Source: Chitinophaga terrae (ex Kim and Jung 2007)
GTDB taxonomy: Bacteria; Bacteroidota; Bacteroidia; Chitinophagales; Chitinophagaceae
Assembly (NCBI RefSeq): GCF_900107795.1
Contig: NZ_FNRL01000001.1
Coordinates: 457,928-521,927 of the forward strand
Direction: 5' to 3'
Length of the DNA stretch: 64,000 nucleotides
Program-made: the position numbers and the translations under genes
Shown here: positions 9,038-18,590 of the stretch, piece after piece
How positions within the stretch are numbered: position 1 is the stretch's first letter
Layout: each line of letters opens with the position of its first letter
Notes under the pieces: model-generated
Told to the model about the DNA's origin: nothing
What the model saw: the letters and a program-made list of their open reading frames with translations, nothing else
Database searches by the model: none

Positions 9038-12000
9038 TTAAAACTGGGCTCTGAGGCCTAACGTAACTGTTTTAGGGTAAGGATACTTGGCTGCGTTATT
9101 TCCTAATTCAGGATCCCACAGTTTAAACTTCGAGAAAGTAAGCATATTGGTAGCGCCGGCATATACCTGCAGGTTGCTGATACCTTTACGCTTCATATAT
9201 GCAGTAATGATAGAATAGCTGAGTGTTGCCTGGCGGAGGCGCATAAAACTGCCATCCCTGATCCACCAGCTGCTGTTCACGTAGTTATTATCGCTGGTGC
9301 TGGCAATAGTGATCCGCGGGTAATGTACATCCTGGCTTGGATTGTCGGGTGTCCAGCGGTTTAATACATCGCTGATTATACCGGCCGGGAACTGGCCCAT
9401 ACCGGCAAACGGGACAACGCCCACACCTGCTGCGCCATAGTCGCTGAAACTGATATCGCTTCCGTTGGCCATGATCGCCACATCAGCCACACCAGCAAAA
9501 ACAGCAGAGAGTTCAAATTTTTTGTAACCCAGGTTAAATCCAAATCCATACGACCATTTAGGCCAGGCACCTTTGCCCAGGTAAGTCTGGTCGCTGCCAT
9601 CCACCCTGCCATCACCGTTCAGGTCTGCATACTTGATATCGCCCGGGTGTACGGTGCGGATCTGCGTCGGGCTTTTGTCCACATCGTCCTGGCTTACAAA
9701 AAGACCCAGGCTTTTATAGCCATACAGTTCCCCAAACATATGCCCTTCATACTGCTGGTAGGGATAAATAGCCTTTGGTCGATCTGCGTAGATGATCCGG
9801 TTCTTTGCATAGGTAACGTTACCGAATATACGGAGCGAAATATCTTTTCCTATCTGGTCTGTGTACTCAATGCTTCCATCAATTCCCTGGTTATTCATTT
9901 CCCCGATATTGCCAAAGATCTCCAGGTCCGAATACCCGCCTATCGGAGAAATGGATCTGCGAGCAACCAGGATGGCAGAACGTTTGTCTTTGAACGCGTC
10001 TACAATCAAAGTGAATTTGTTCAGCAAGCCGATCTCCAGACCGATGTCTGTTTTAGCTGATTTTTCCCAGGTCAGGTTTTCAGTTCCGATAACACTGGTA
10101 GCGATACCACCTGTGTAAACAGGCTGACCACCGCTGCCGAATGACTGCCCGCCGGCTCCGGAGTAATAGGTCAGGTAACCAAACCTGTTGGAGTTTATCT
10201 GGTCGTTACCTGTCATACCATAAGAAGCGCGGAGCTTTAACAGGGTCACTACTTTACTGATCGGATCAAAGAAAGATTCTTTAGAGATCACATAACCTAC
10301 AGAAGCCGCAGGGAAGTACCCCCAGCGTTTACCAGGCGCGAAATTCTCTGAGCCGGTAGCTCCCATATTTAATTCGGCCAGGTATTTATCCATGTAAGAA
10401 TAAGTTACCCTAGCGGCCGCACTCTGGTTCCTGAATGGAATAGATGACTTAAGGTCGCCTGCCGATCCAATCATCCTGTTCCTCATACTACCTACAAGGA
10501 GGCCGCCGATATTATGTTTTCCAAAACTCCTCTCATAAGTCAGGTTACCTTCCAGGTACATCATGCGTTCGCCGGAAGAAGAATAGGAATAACCCAGGTA
10601 GGTATCTCCACGTCTTACCAGTTCATAGTTCAGGCTACCATCAACGTTCCTGTCGATAGCCCTGTACAGATCATTCAACCCGGATCTGCGGTTATTGAAT
10701 TCACTATAGGTATCAAAAGAGAAACGGGCATTGGCGCTTAAGCCTTCTGTAATGGCGTCCAGTTTCTGGTTAAGGGAGAGCACAGACTGGATAGAGGGTT
10801 TAAACTCCATGCTGTAGCCCGAGTTCTGCACCATATTGAATGGGTTATTACCGCCATTGTTGGCAGGTCCGGCCCATTTATCACCCGGGTATTTAACCGG
10901 GAAAGCAATAGGATTGGCTGAATAGGTTGCATACCAGATACCTCCTGCAGGGTAGCCGGGATAGCGGCTGTTCACCAGCATGGAGGCGAGGTTGAGCGAT
11001 AGTACGGTTGTTTTGGTTATGTTCAGATCTACATTGCTCCTGAAATCGTAACGTTTGAAGTTCAGGTTGGGATAGTAATCATTCAGTTTCTTTACGTTGT
11101 ATTGCCCGTCCTGGTTATAGAAAGACATAGACACATAATAACGCATTGCTTCGCCACCGCCGCTTACATTTACGTTGGCATTGGTCATGGAAGCCCAGTC
11201 TTTGTATACGGTTTTGATCCAGTTTACATTGGGGTACAGGTAAGGATCAAGGCCGCTCGCTGTTTTCTTTATTATTTCGTCGGTGTATATAGGGTTATTG
11301 CCATCGTTGGTCCGGGCTTCATTATATAATTTCATATAGTTTACGCCGTCCAGCATTTCAGGCATCCGGGTAAGCCCGCTGAAACCGGTTTCGGCTTTAG
11401 CGCCTACTTTAGGTTTACCGGCTACGCCCCGTTTGGTAGTGATGATCAATACGCCGTTGGCGCCTTTAGCGCCGTACACTGCTGTAGCGGAGGCGTCTTT
11501 CAGCAGGGAAATGCTCTGGATGTCTTCCGGGTCAATATTATTGAAAGCCCCGCCGTAGGTACTGTTCACATCATCGCGCTGCACACCGTCTACAATGATG
11601 AGGGGCGAAGTGCTGCCAACGAAAGTACCGATACCACGGATGGTAAAACTGGGAGCGTCGTATCCCGGTTCTCCGCCCCCGCTCTGCATGGAGATCACGC
11701 CAGCCACTTTTCCTACCAGGGCGTTCGTGAGAGAGGGAATGGGCGTTTTCATATCAGCCATATTAACTGTAGAAACAGCGCCAGTCACTGTTACTTTCTT
11801 CTGGTTCCCGAAACCTACTACCACTACTTCATTCAGTTTATCTACCTTGGCAGTTAACGTTACTTTCAGCGTTTTCTGGCTTACTACTTTCACTTCCTCA
11901 GGGTTCATGCCTATCATACCTACTTTAATGACATCATCTTTATTGGCTTTGATAGAAAATACTCCCATTACATCCGTAACCGTACCCTGTTTGCCGTTAC

Positions 12001-12463
12001 TGAGAGAAACAGTAGCGCCGGGTAAAGGGTTACCATCTGGGTCCATCACCATACCTCTTACCAGCCAGGTTTCCTGGGCCGGGGCGGCAGCGTCGGGAAG
12101 TTTGCCTGTTTCCGGCGGCGCTGTTGCTTTTTTGTCGAGAACGATACGGTTACGTTGCAGTACGTAGTTGATGTTCCTTTCTTTGAAGATGTAATCCAGT
12201 ACGTCGTTCAGTTGTGCTTTCTGGAAATTCAGCGTTATTTTTTCCCCATCGTTCAAAAGCTGGTTATTATAAACCAGGGTAAGGCCGGTTTGTTTTTTGA
12301 TGGCCCTGAAAATTTGCAGCAGTGAAACGTCGTTACCTGTAATAGTAACAATAGATTGCAGGGAAGGCGTGTTATTCTGTGCAGCAACCGGAACGGCTGT
12401 CCATATACTACATAGCAATAGCAGTATCGCTATCCCTGGCCGATAGCGCATAGTTTTTCTCAT
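9038..12463 (-). CDS. SusC/RagA TonB-linked outer-membrane receptor with STN signalling domain
   Basis: 1141 residues. After a signal peptide ending near AAQN there is a secretin/TonB short N-terminal (STN) domain (about 38-108; ITLNFQKAQLNDVLDYIF), a carboxypeptidase-D-like regulatory domain (about 133-210), the linker VVVVGFGNQKK, a plug (about 225-345) and a large barrel ending in the aromatic LGLRAQF. The STN domain is the hallmark of receptors that talk to a FecR-type anti-sigma factor, and a sigma/FecR pair lies immediately upstream on the same strand. The receptor probably imports an oligomer by TonB energy and also reports its presence. A 111-base gap separates it from the FecR gene; a near-match to the -7 box is in that gap. 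Confidence 0.95.
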   Translation of the reverse strand: MRKTMRYRPGIAILLLLCSIWTAVPVAAQNNTPSLQSIVTITGNDVSLLQIFRAIKKQTGLTLVYNNQLLNDGEKITLNFQKAQLNDVLDYIFKERNINYVLQRNRIVLDKKATAPPETGKLPDAAAPAQETWLVRGMVMDPDGNPLPGATVSLSNGKQGTVTDVMGVFSIKANKDDVIKVGMIGMNPEEVKVVSQKTLKVTLTAKVDKLNEVVVVGFGNQKKVTVTGAVSTVNMADMKTPIPSLTNALVGKVAGVISMQSGGGEPGYDAPSFTIRGIGTFVGSTSPLIIVDGVQRDDVNSTYGGAFNNIDPEDIQSISLLKDASATAVYGAKGANGVLIITTKRGVAGKPKVGAKAETGFSGLTRMPEMLDGVNYMKLYNEARTNDGNNPIYTDEIIKKTASGLDPYLYPNVNWIKTVYKDWASMTNANVNVSGGGEAMRYYVSMSFYNQDGQYNVKKLNDYYPNLNFKRYDFRSNVDLNITKTTVLSLNLASMLVNSRYPGYPAGGIWYATYSANPIAFPVKYPGDKWAGPANNGGNNPFNMVQNSGYSMEFKPSIQSVLSLNQKLDAITEGLSANARFSFDTYSEFNNRRSGLNDLYRAIDRNVDGSLNYELVRRGDTYLGYSYSSSGERMMYLEGNLTYERSFGKHNIGGLLVGSMRNRMIGSAGDLKSSIPFRNQSAAARVTYSYMDKYLAELNMGATGSENFAPGKRWGYFPAASVGYVISKESFFDPISKVVTLLKLRASYGMTGNDQINSNRFGYLTYYSGAGGQSFGSGGQPVYTGGIATSVIGTENLTWEKSAKTDIGLEIGLLNKFTLIVDAFKDKRSAILVARRSISPIGGYSDLEIFGNIGEMNNQGIDGSIEYTDQIGKDISLRIFGNVTYAKNRIIYADRPKAIYPYQQYEGHMFGELYGYKSLGLFVSQDDVDKSPTQIRTVHPGDIKYADLNGDGRVDGSDQTYLGKGAWPKWSYGFGFNLGYKKFELSAVFAGVADVAIMANGSDISFSDYGAAGVGVVPFAGMGQFPAGIISDVLNRWTPDNPSQDVHYPRITIASTSDNNYVNSSWWIRDGSFMRLRQATLSYSIITAYMKRKGISNLQVYAGATNMLTFSKFKLWDPELGNNAAKYPYPKTVTLGLRAQF

Positions 12464-12574
12464 TCGGGAATTATTACAAGTTAATTATGATGGCGTCGCA
12501 AAGGGTATATAACCTGTGCTTTCAGAATAACTACAATGAAATAATCTAAACGGGTGACATCAACGGAAAAATTT

Positions 12575-13684
12575 TTACAGGTGAACCTGTACTTCGTTGT
12601 TTTTTACTGTGAAATTCAGTTTGGCCGTTGTTTTCAGGTCAGATAAGAAATCTTCCAGTCTCTTCCTGTCCATCAACCCTGTCACGGTTTGACTGGCTGG
12701 CAAATCCTCCACCGCCGTAAACCTGATGCCGTAAAAGCGGCTGGCTTCTTCCAGCAGGGCTGCCAGGTTTTTGCTGTGGTAATAATAGATATCATCTTTC
12801 CAACTGAGTACTTCCTCTGGATCAAACCTGGAAGTAGAAAAACCTTCGCCATTAGTATAGTCGGCCTGGATGCCCGGCTTTAGTTCTTCCAGTTGTCCTT
12901 TCCTGTTATCCGTGATCACCTTTCCATCTACCAGCGCGGTTTTCACCTTGTTGGGCTGGTAAGTATTTACATTGAAAGAAGTGCCTAAAACCTGGATGGC
13001 GGTAAGAGGAGTGTTTACAATGAAAGGATGCCTGGCGTCGGCGGCTATCCTGAAATAGGCTTCTCCTTCAACAAATACTTCTCTTTTACCGGTAAAATGA
13101 AACGGGAAACGAAGCCTTGTGGAAGCGTTCAGCCATACTTCGGAACCGTCGGACAAGCGGATATGATAGGTTTGGCCGGCGGGTACAGATAAGGTGTTAA
13201 GGCTGGTATCCAGGGAAGCGTATTGCATGCTTCCCTTAGCGGCGTTAATAGTAGCGTTCTTAAGGGCAATAGTGTGTTGCCCGCTGTCGTCGGCCAGTTG
13301 AATGGTAGCGCCGTTACTTTCCAGTTGTACTGCTTTGTGGGTAACGAGGCTGGCAACGGGTATACTTTTTTCTTTCGGCGGTTGATGCAAAAACCAGTAT
13401 CCGCCAACTGATAGCAGTAATAGCACTGCGGCGGCGGCCAGCAATTTGTATACCTGGAAATTAGTTTTCCGTTTGAATTTAATTCGCTGTAGCACGGCGG
13501 CAGAATCGATCCGCTGCAGGTAGGCGCTGGCGCCGAGGGCCTCTGCCTCCTGTTTCAGCAGCTCCCATTGCTGCCTGAAGCGCTCGTCGGTTTCCAGGCG
13601 CTGTTCCAGCTCCCGGGTTTCATCGACGGTTAGCACCCCGGTAAGATATTGTATATATAGTTCCTGTATAGATGACTGTTCCAT
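12575..13684 (-). CDS. FecR family anti-sigma factor
   Basis: 369 residues. An N-terminal cytoplasmic helical region (IQELYIQYLTGVLTVDE) that would hold the sigma factor, one membrane helix at about 80-102 (LLAAAAVLLLLSVGGYWF), a periplasmic FecR domain (about 160-270; LSVPAGQTYHIRLSDGSEVW, LGTSFNVNTY) and a C-terminal DUF4974-like domain (VTGLMDRKRLEDFLSDL) that contacts the receptor STN domain. It starts 10 bases after the sigma gene stop, so the two are one unit. Confidence 0.95.
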   Translation of the reverse strand: MEQSSIQELYIQYLTGVLTVDETRELEQRLETDERFRQQWELLKQEAEALGASAYLQRIDSAAVLQRIKFKRKTNFQVYKLLAAAAVLLLLSVGGYWFLHQPPKEKSIPVASLVTHKAVQLESNGATIQLADDSGQHTIALKNATINAAKGSMQYASLDTSLNTLSVPAGQTYHIRLSDGSEVWLNASTRLRFPFHFTGKREVFVEGEAYFRIAADARHPFIVNTPLTAIQVLGTSFNVNTYQPNKVKTALVDGKVITDNRKGQLEELKPGIQADYTNGEGFSTSRFDPEEVLSWKDDIYYYHSKNLAALLEEASRFYGIRFTAVEDLPASQTVTGLMDRKRLEDFLSDLKTTAKLNFTVKNNEVQVHL

Positions 13685-13694
13685 GATTTGCTGC

Positions 13695-14234
13695 TTAATA
13701 CTCCTTACTTACAAATGTCAAACGCAGGACTTTCAGTCCTCTTTTTAAATGAGTTTTGAAGGAGTTAATACTGATACCCATTTCATCTGCTGCTTCCTGG
13801 TAACGCTTTCCCTGGATGTACACCATTTGAATGGCTGATTTTTTCTGTGTAGCCATATCGTCTATGGCTGCCAGAACCTGTTTGTAATAATCGGGACTTC
13901 CTTCCTGGGAAGGCAAACAGGCATCGTCCTGCAATTGGGTAAATGCGTGTTTATGTCCCATTTCACTTTTCCGTTTTTTCAAAAAAGTCAGGCAGCGGTT
14001 ACGTACCGACTGGAATAAATAGCCTTTTATTTCCCCGTTGAACTGGAGGTACAGCTTTTTATCCCAGATATCCATAAAAAAAGTCTGAACCAGGTCACTG
14101 GCTTCGTCCTCATCTTTCAGCAGCCAGAAGGCATTTAAACATAAGGGCCTGTGATACTTCAGAAATAGTTCGTCGTAAGCGTTGGCATCACCTTCCTTTA
14201 GACGTTGTACCAGTAGTGCATCTGAATAGTCCAT
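13695..14234 (-). CDS. RNA polymerase ECF sigma factor (sigma-70 family, Bacteroidetes type)
   Basis: 179 residues. Region 2 is seen at about 20-60 (YDELFLKYHRPLCLNAFWLL, DLVQTFFMDIW) and region 4 helix-turn-helix at about 135-170 (YQEAADEMGISINSFKTHL). Length and order match ECF factors paired with FecR. It heads the operon sigma-FecR-SusC-SusD-TIG/NHL, so it most likely switches on the receptor genes in response to ligand. I saw no exact -7 box ahead of it. Confidence 0.95.
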   Translation of the reverse strand: MDYSDALLVQRLKEGDANAYDELFLKYHRPLCLNAFWLLKDEDEASDLVQTFFMDIWDKKLYLQFNGEIKGYLFQSVRNRCLTFLKKRKSEMGHKHAFTQLQDDACLPSQEGSPDYYKQVLAAIDDMATQKKSAIQMVYIQGKRYQEAADEMGISINSFKTHLKRGLKVLRLTFVSKEY

Positions 14235-14549
14235 GTAATAAAGAAAGCCTTAAAGTAAATTAATCATCTTACGTAATTCCATGACAGCATACTGAGTTGA
14301 GAGAAGTATTGCTTCTTCCATTGTTCACTTTATTGTATTGATTGCCTGGCATTTTGCTGCCATGATCTTGGTCGATTCTTTAAGTTAAGGTAAAAAGAAA
14401 ATGGAAGAAATTGAAAAAAAAGAGAATAATTATTAATGGGGAGGAAGAGTGGGGTGAAGGACAATACTTGATAAATATTTGCAAAATGTTTCTCAGTTGT
14501 CAGGGGATCCTTTGAGAATCGCAAGTAGCCAACTGGATAACAAACAGAT
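14235..14549. other. Gene-poor AT-rich stretch
   Basis: About 315 bases upstream of the sigma-factor gene. A minus-strand open frame crosses it (14330-14614) but has no recognisable domain, overlaps the next gene and has biased, low-complexity composition. I saw no convincing promoter box, hairpin or repeat here. Confidence 0.5.
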
Positions 14550-14909
14550 TTATAAGTGGATGTTAATTTTTTTCCGATATACTTCCTCAAGGTTGTTATA
14601 AGCGCCTTCCACATCGGGTATCCCGCTTGTCATAATTAAAATACTTTTTAACAAAGAGAGATGCAGATCTTCAACCGCTTTATCAGTTAGTATACGATTT
14701 ACGAGGGTAATGTTATTTTGGGAAATGCACTCCTGTAAGAAGAGTATTAACTGCTTGTTTTTCTCTTTTAAAGAATCCCCTCCCGAAAAATAGCCAAAAA
14801 ACACCCTTATAAAATCTATTTTTTCAATTCCGGTAGTTGCTGCCCGAAGGTTTTCAACCAATACAGGGCCAGACGACGCTTCTGCGAATTTCACACTAGG
14901 TTTAATCAT
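14550..14909 (-). CDS. Hypothetical protein, 119 aa
   Basis: No family recognised. The protein is soluble and helical in character (DSLKEKNKQLILFLQECISQNN, DKAVEDLHLSLLKSIL) without signal peptide or membrane segment. It starts at an ATG preceded by a T-rich stretch. Base composition is AT-richer than the neighbours. It stands alone between the sigma-factor operon and the terminator of the GH92 locus, on the same strand as both. Codon-level plausibility is reasonable, but it has no supporting neighbour. Confidence 0.5.
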   Translation of the reverse strand: MIKPSVKFAEASSGPVLVENLRAATTGIEKIDFIRVFFGYFSGGDSLKEKNKQLILFLQECISQNNITLVNRILTDKAVEDLHLSLLKSILIMTSGIPDVEGAYNNLEEVYRKKINIHL

Positions 14910-15110
14910 TTTGATTCGATTATTTTTTTTTAATTATACATTATCCTGACCGTTTTAGAAGCCATCAGGCCCTAAGAAATAGCAGTATAGACACATGGAT
15001 TAACAACTATGCCGGTAAGGCGTTAACAACTCATACAAATTTATCCATTAATACCAACGCTCCCAAAATTTAGGCATTAAAAAAATTTAACGCCGGAATT
15101 TACTTTGTAA

Positions 15111-15140
15111 CAAAAAAGCCCCGGTAACATTACCGGAGCT
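15111..15140 (-). terminator. Intrinsic terminator closing the GH92 locus
   Basis: AGCCCCGGTAA(15117-15127) pairs with TTACCGGAGCT(15130-15140) with one mismatch; reading the minus strand it is followed by TTTTTTG. It lies 28 bases after the stop of the acyltransferase-like gene. Confidence 0.85.
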
Positions 15141-15168
15141 TTCGTTTCACAGGGGTTTCAGTAGATAG

Positions 15169-16278
15169 TTATAATTTAAAAAAGATCTGTCTTTTATATA
15201 ACCAGTAACAAAGCCCCCATTCAAGAGCCAATACTGTAAACGCTGAAATAAGACTGCCTAACTCCGTCGACCAACCTATTATACCCGTAAACCCTGTCAC
15301 AAATATGGCAGTCGCCTTATTCACCCACTGGTGACCTACTGTTTCAAAAAACAGGTAGATGAAGATCGCATTCATTCCTACTACCGTGGCAATCCAGGCA
15401 TACCTGCGCCGTTGCTTTACATCTACCAGCCAATACAGCAATGCCAGCAAAAGCATTACATAACCGCCGGACGCCAGTGTAAATGAAGCGGTAGCTATAC
15501 GTTTGATAATAGGGGTTATTCCTGCAAAGTCCAACCCATACCCAAGCACTAAGCCAATTATTCCTGCAATAAGTAAAGTAGAGATTTTCCTGGAAGCGGA
15601 AAGATCGCTGATCAGCAACTTTCCCGCCAGCACGCCCCAGATAGTATGAGCGGCTGTAGGCACAAAATTGATGGTTACCCATCCGCCTGAATTGATCTTA
15701 CCCATCAGCAACATATCCACCCAGGAACCAAAGTTATGCCCCTTCGTAAACAGTTCGTCATATCCCGGCAGCAAAATGAAACGATAAGCCAGATCGGTGG
15801 CCAGCAATAACAACAGGCTTACTGCCAGTTGAAACACATTGGAGCGGCGGATTATTAAGTAAGCGATAATGGTTGTTACAGACAATTGCGTCAGTACATT
15901 CCAAAGCTCCCAGACTAACCTGCCAGCATACACGCAATGTAAGGCCGTGCCAAAGATAAACAACTTTAAACAACGTAATGCAATATGTTTAAAGTTTTCT
16001 ACCCAGCTTACGCCTTTTTTTGTCTTATAATAATAAGATATATACATCGCCGATCCCGCCATGGTCATAAACGCCGGCTGTACAAGGTCCCAGGCCCTTA
16101 ACCCATTCCAGGGATGATGATGGAACTGCGCTGCGATCGCAGCAAAGATGCCGGTAGGATTCAGGTCATCGACCGAATCATATACCCGGGCCGCCTCGGC
16201 TGCCAGTAGTATCATGATCAGGCCCCGCATCACATCCAGCGACGCTAACCGTGTATTAGCATTGGTTGATAAATTCAT
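15169..16278 (-). CDS. HGSNAT/DUF5009-like multi-pass membrane acyltransferase
   Basis: 369 residues with about ten hydrophobic helices. It begins RLASLDVMRGLIMILLAAEA, the opening signature of the DUF5009 / heparan-alpha-glucosaminide N-acetyltransferase-like family, with HHHPWNGLRAWDLVQPAFMTM shortly after. Members are thought to move acetyl groups across the membrane onto sugars; the bacterial members are largely uncharacterised. It is the last gene after GH92, 71 bases from it, before a good terminator, and may act on sugars released by the locus. Confidence 0.8.
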   Translation of the reverse strand: MNLSTNANTRLASLDVMRGLIMILLAAEAARVYDSVDDLNPTGIFAAIAAQFHHHPWNGLRAWDLVQPAFMTMAGSAMYISYYYKTKKGVSWVENFKHIALRCLKLFIFGTALHCVYAGRLVWELWNVLTQLSVTTIIAYLIIRRSNVFQLAVSLLLLLATDLAYRFILLPGYDELFTKGHNFGSWVDMLLMGKINSGGWVTINFVPTAAHTIWGVLAGKLLISDLSASRKISTLLIAGIIGLVLGYGLDFAGITPIIKRIATASFTLASGGYVMLLLALLYWLVDVKQRRRYAWIATVVGMNAIFIYLFFETVGHQWVNKATAIFVTGFTGIIGWSTELGSLISAFTVLALEWGLCYWLYKRQIFFKL

Positions 16279-16349
16279 TGTTCAGATTTATAGGGCTTAA
16301 AACTCCTTAAAATAATCGTTTTCCCTCAAAGAGGCAACAATTCCCTTTC

Positions 16350-18530
16350 TCATTCGGGCGCATGTACGCTGGCCCACCAACGCTTATCCGGGTACTCCGT
16401 CATCTCCAGCTCCAACACCCCTCCCTGCATCAGCTGCTGATGCGTAAAGAACGGCGCGTTGAGCACTTCCCCGTTTAACGTAGCTTTCCTGATATACTTA
16501 TTAACAACCGAACAGTTCTTCGCAATAATTGTAAACTCTTTCCCCGATGGCAAGGCTATACTTACCTTGCTGAAAACCGGGCTGCCAATCGTATAAATAG
16601 GAATACCAGGCGTAACAGGGTAAAAGCCCATGGAAGAAAATACCACGAAAGCGCTCATCCCTCCCCCATCTTCATCTCCCGGTATCCCAAACACATTATC
16701 TTTAAACCAGAGATCCAGCAATTCCCTTACCCTTTTCTGCGTTTTCCATGCAGCGCCTACATAATTGTATAAATACGGGATATGGAAACCCGGCTCATTC
16801 CCCATCGAGAATTGTCCTACCAGCCCTGTAGCATCCGGGAACCGATGCCAGAATTCATACTTCGGCATCCCCAGTTCTGTGCGGAATAACTCATCCAGCC
16901 GCCGCTCAACCGCCTTTTCTCCATTCATCAGTTTTATCAACCCCGGTATGTCATGCTGCACCTGCCATAAATATGTCCAACCATTGTTTTCATCATAATA
17001 TTCCCTGCCTCCCGGTCCTCCATCCAATGCCGGGTCTATTTCTATCCATGCCCCCTTCTCATCCTTCGGCATAAAAAATTTCTTCTCACTGTTCCAGAGA
17101 TGCTGATAGTTCCTAGCCCGCTGGCTGAACAATGCGGCATCCCCCGGCTTCTTCAACGCTGCAGCCAGTTGCGCCAGCGCCCAGTCGTCATAACTGTGCC
17201 CCAACGTCACCGCTACCGCCTGGCGTTTTTCAAAGTCATGCACTTCTGCATGTGTCTCCGCTTCTCCCGGCGCCAGGGCAGGAAAATATCCGTGGGCATA
17301 GTAAAAACTGTCCAACGCCCCTGCCGGCCCATTCTTCCAGGGCAGCATAGTTGCCTGCAAAGCGTTCTTCTTCATGCCTTCATACGCCCGGTCCAGCGAT
17401 CGGATCTTTAACCCTTTCCTGTAAGCATCCAGGAAAATAATGGTACTATGAAACCCATTCATGCAGGGATGATCTCCGTAGATCCTGGGGAATGTAGGCA
17501 TCCAGCCGCTCTGCTCATACATCCGGACATACGACGCCAGCATCGCTTCTTCCTGCGCCGGGTTCAATATCATCCGCAGCGGATGCAGCGCCTGGTAAGT
17601 ATCCCAGCAGGCGTCGTCTACATAGAACGGCTCATGGGTAACATTCACCTTTTTATTATAACCGCTGTAGTAAAGCGAATCTTCCGCGATATTCACCATC
17701 CTTGAATGACAACGGTACAAAGCTGTATAAAAAGACCTGCGTTGGGCAAGCGTCCCCCCTTCTACCCTGATCTGGTCTGTCACCTTCCGCCAGCACTCAC
17801 GCCCGTGTTCACTGAAAGAATCGAATCCTTTATCATTAATTTCTTCATCAAATAAATGCCTTGCATTAGCCAGGCTTACGTAAGAAACAGCATATTTAAA
17901 TGTAACGTCCGATGCGGCGCCATCAAACCTGATATACTGCAAGGTATCCGCTATGAGCCCCGTTACCGCGGCTGTGCTGAGCTGTCCGTAAAGGTATACA
18001 GGTACATCGTCGTGAAATAAGGTATAACCTGTGATCTGCTTACCATTTACCTGGTAACCATTGGATGCACAAATAAGATAATGCGTTGATTGTTTTGGAA
18101 ATGAAAACCTGTACATCCCGGTTTTACGGCCGGGAGTGAATTCTACTGTAATACTATCGTCCAGCAACGTGGTTTTGTAATACCAGGGATGTATGATCTC
18201 AAGGTCGCGGTCGTAGGTTAATTTCTTTTTCCAGGTGTCGGGTTGCAATACTCCTATTGCAGGTTTCATCACAAACACTGTTCCCTGGTTATGCCCCACT
18301 ACCTGAAGCGGGAAGCCGCTGATCTGGTCATCTGAATGGTCTCTCCGTATGGGGTACATCCTGATCATTTCATTAGGCAGCTGCATAACGGGGCGGGTAG
18401 GCTGCAACAACACAGCCATATTGCCGATGGTAGGATCGATATATTCTTCTGCGCCCTGTTTTTTCAGTCCTCCGCAGGCGCATAGAAATAACAATCCTGT
18501 TGCCAGAATAAATTTAAAAGGTAACTGCAT
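16350..18530 (-). CDS. GH92 family alpha-mannosidase, lipoprotein
   Basis: 726 residues, a normal length. Signal peptide ends at the lipobox CACG (Cys near residue 19). The protein begins with the family feature EEYIDPTIGN; later PTFPRIYGDHPCMNGFHS, the acid-bearing segment GNEPGFHIPYLYN and GIPGDEDGGGMSAFVVFS. GH92 enzymes are calcium-dependent inverting exo-alpha-mannosidases, some acting on mannose-phosphate diesters. Here the general-base region reads GDEDGG rather than the more common GNDDxG, which points to a distinct subfamily. It follows the SusC-SusD-EEP genes, but a perfect hairpin sits in the 60-base gap before it. Confidence 0.9.
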   Translation of the reverse strand: MQLPFKFILATGLLFLCACGGLKKQGAEEYIDPTIGNMAVLLQPTRPVMQLPNEMIRMYPIRRDHSDDQISGFPLQVVGHNQGTVFVMKPAIGVLQPDTWKKKLTYDRDLEIIHPWYYKTTLLDDSITVEFTPGRKTGMYRFSFPKQSTHYLICASNGYQVNGKQITGYTLFHDDVPVYLYGQLSTAAVTGLIADTLQYIRFDGAASDVTFKYAVSYVSLANARHLFDEEINDKGFDSFSEHGRECWRKVTDQIRVEGGTLAQRRSFYTALYRCHSRMVNIAEDSLYYSGYNKKVNVTHEPFYVDDACWDTYQALHPLRMILNPAQEEAMLASYVRMYEQSGWMPTFPRIYGDHPCMNGFHSTIIFLDAYRKGLKIRSLDRAYEGMKKNALQATMLPWKNGPAGALDSFYYAHGYFPALAPGEAETHAEVHDFEKRQAVAVTLGHSYDDWALAQLAAALKKPGDAALFSQRARNYQHLWNSEKKFFMPKDEKGAWIEIDPALDGGPGGREYYDENNGWTYLWQVQHDIPGLIKLMNGEKAVERRLDELFRTELGMPKYEFWHRFPDATGLVGQFSMGNEPGFHIPYLYNYVGAAWKTQKRVRELLDLWFKDNVFGIPGDEDGGGMSAFVVFSSMGFYPVTPGIPIYTIGSPVFSKVSIALPSGKEFTIIAKNCSVVNKYIRKATLNGEVLNAPFFTHQQLMQGGVLELEMTEYPDKRWWASVHAPE

Positions 18531-18550
18531 AGGATAAAGAAGAATAAAAC

Positions 18551-18570
18551 GGGCCTGCTGTTGCAGGCCC
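18551..18570 (-). terminator. Perfect hairpin between EEP and GH92 genes
   Basis: GGGCCTGC(18551-18558) and GCAGGCCC(18563-18570) form an 8-bp GC-rich stem with a TGTT loop. Downstream on the minus strand comes GTTTTATTCTT, a weak U-tract. It could end transcription after the EEP gene or lower expression of the mannosidase relative to SusC/SusD; an mRNA-stability role is also possible. Confidence 0.7.
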
Positions 18571-18590
18571 GGAGATTGTTGATTGTACCG

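Noticed and set aside
12499..12507. Promoter-like TACCCTTTG on the minus strand ahead of the STN-SusC gene
   Set aside because: It has three rather than two bases between TA and TTTG, so I did not list it as a promoter.
14330..14614. Minus-strand open frame of 94 residues
   Set aside because: Low-complexity, AT-rich, no family match and overlaps the better 14550-14909 gene.
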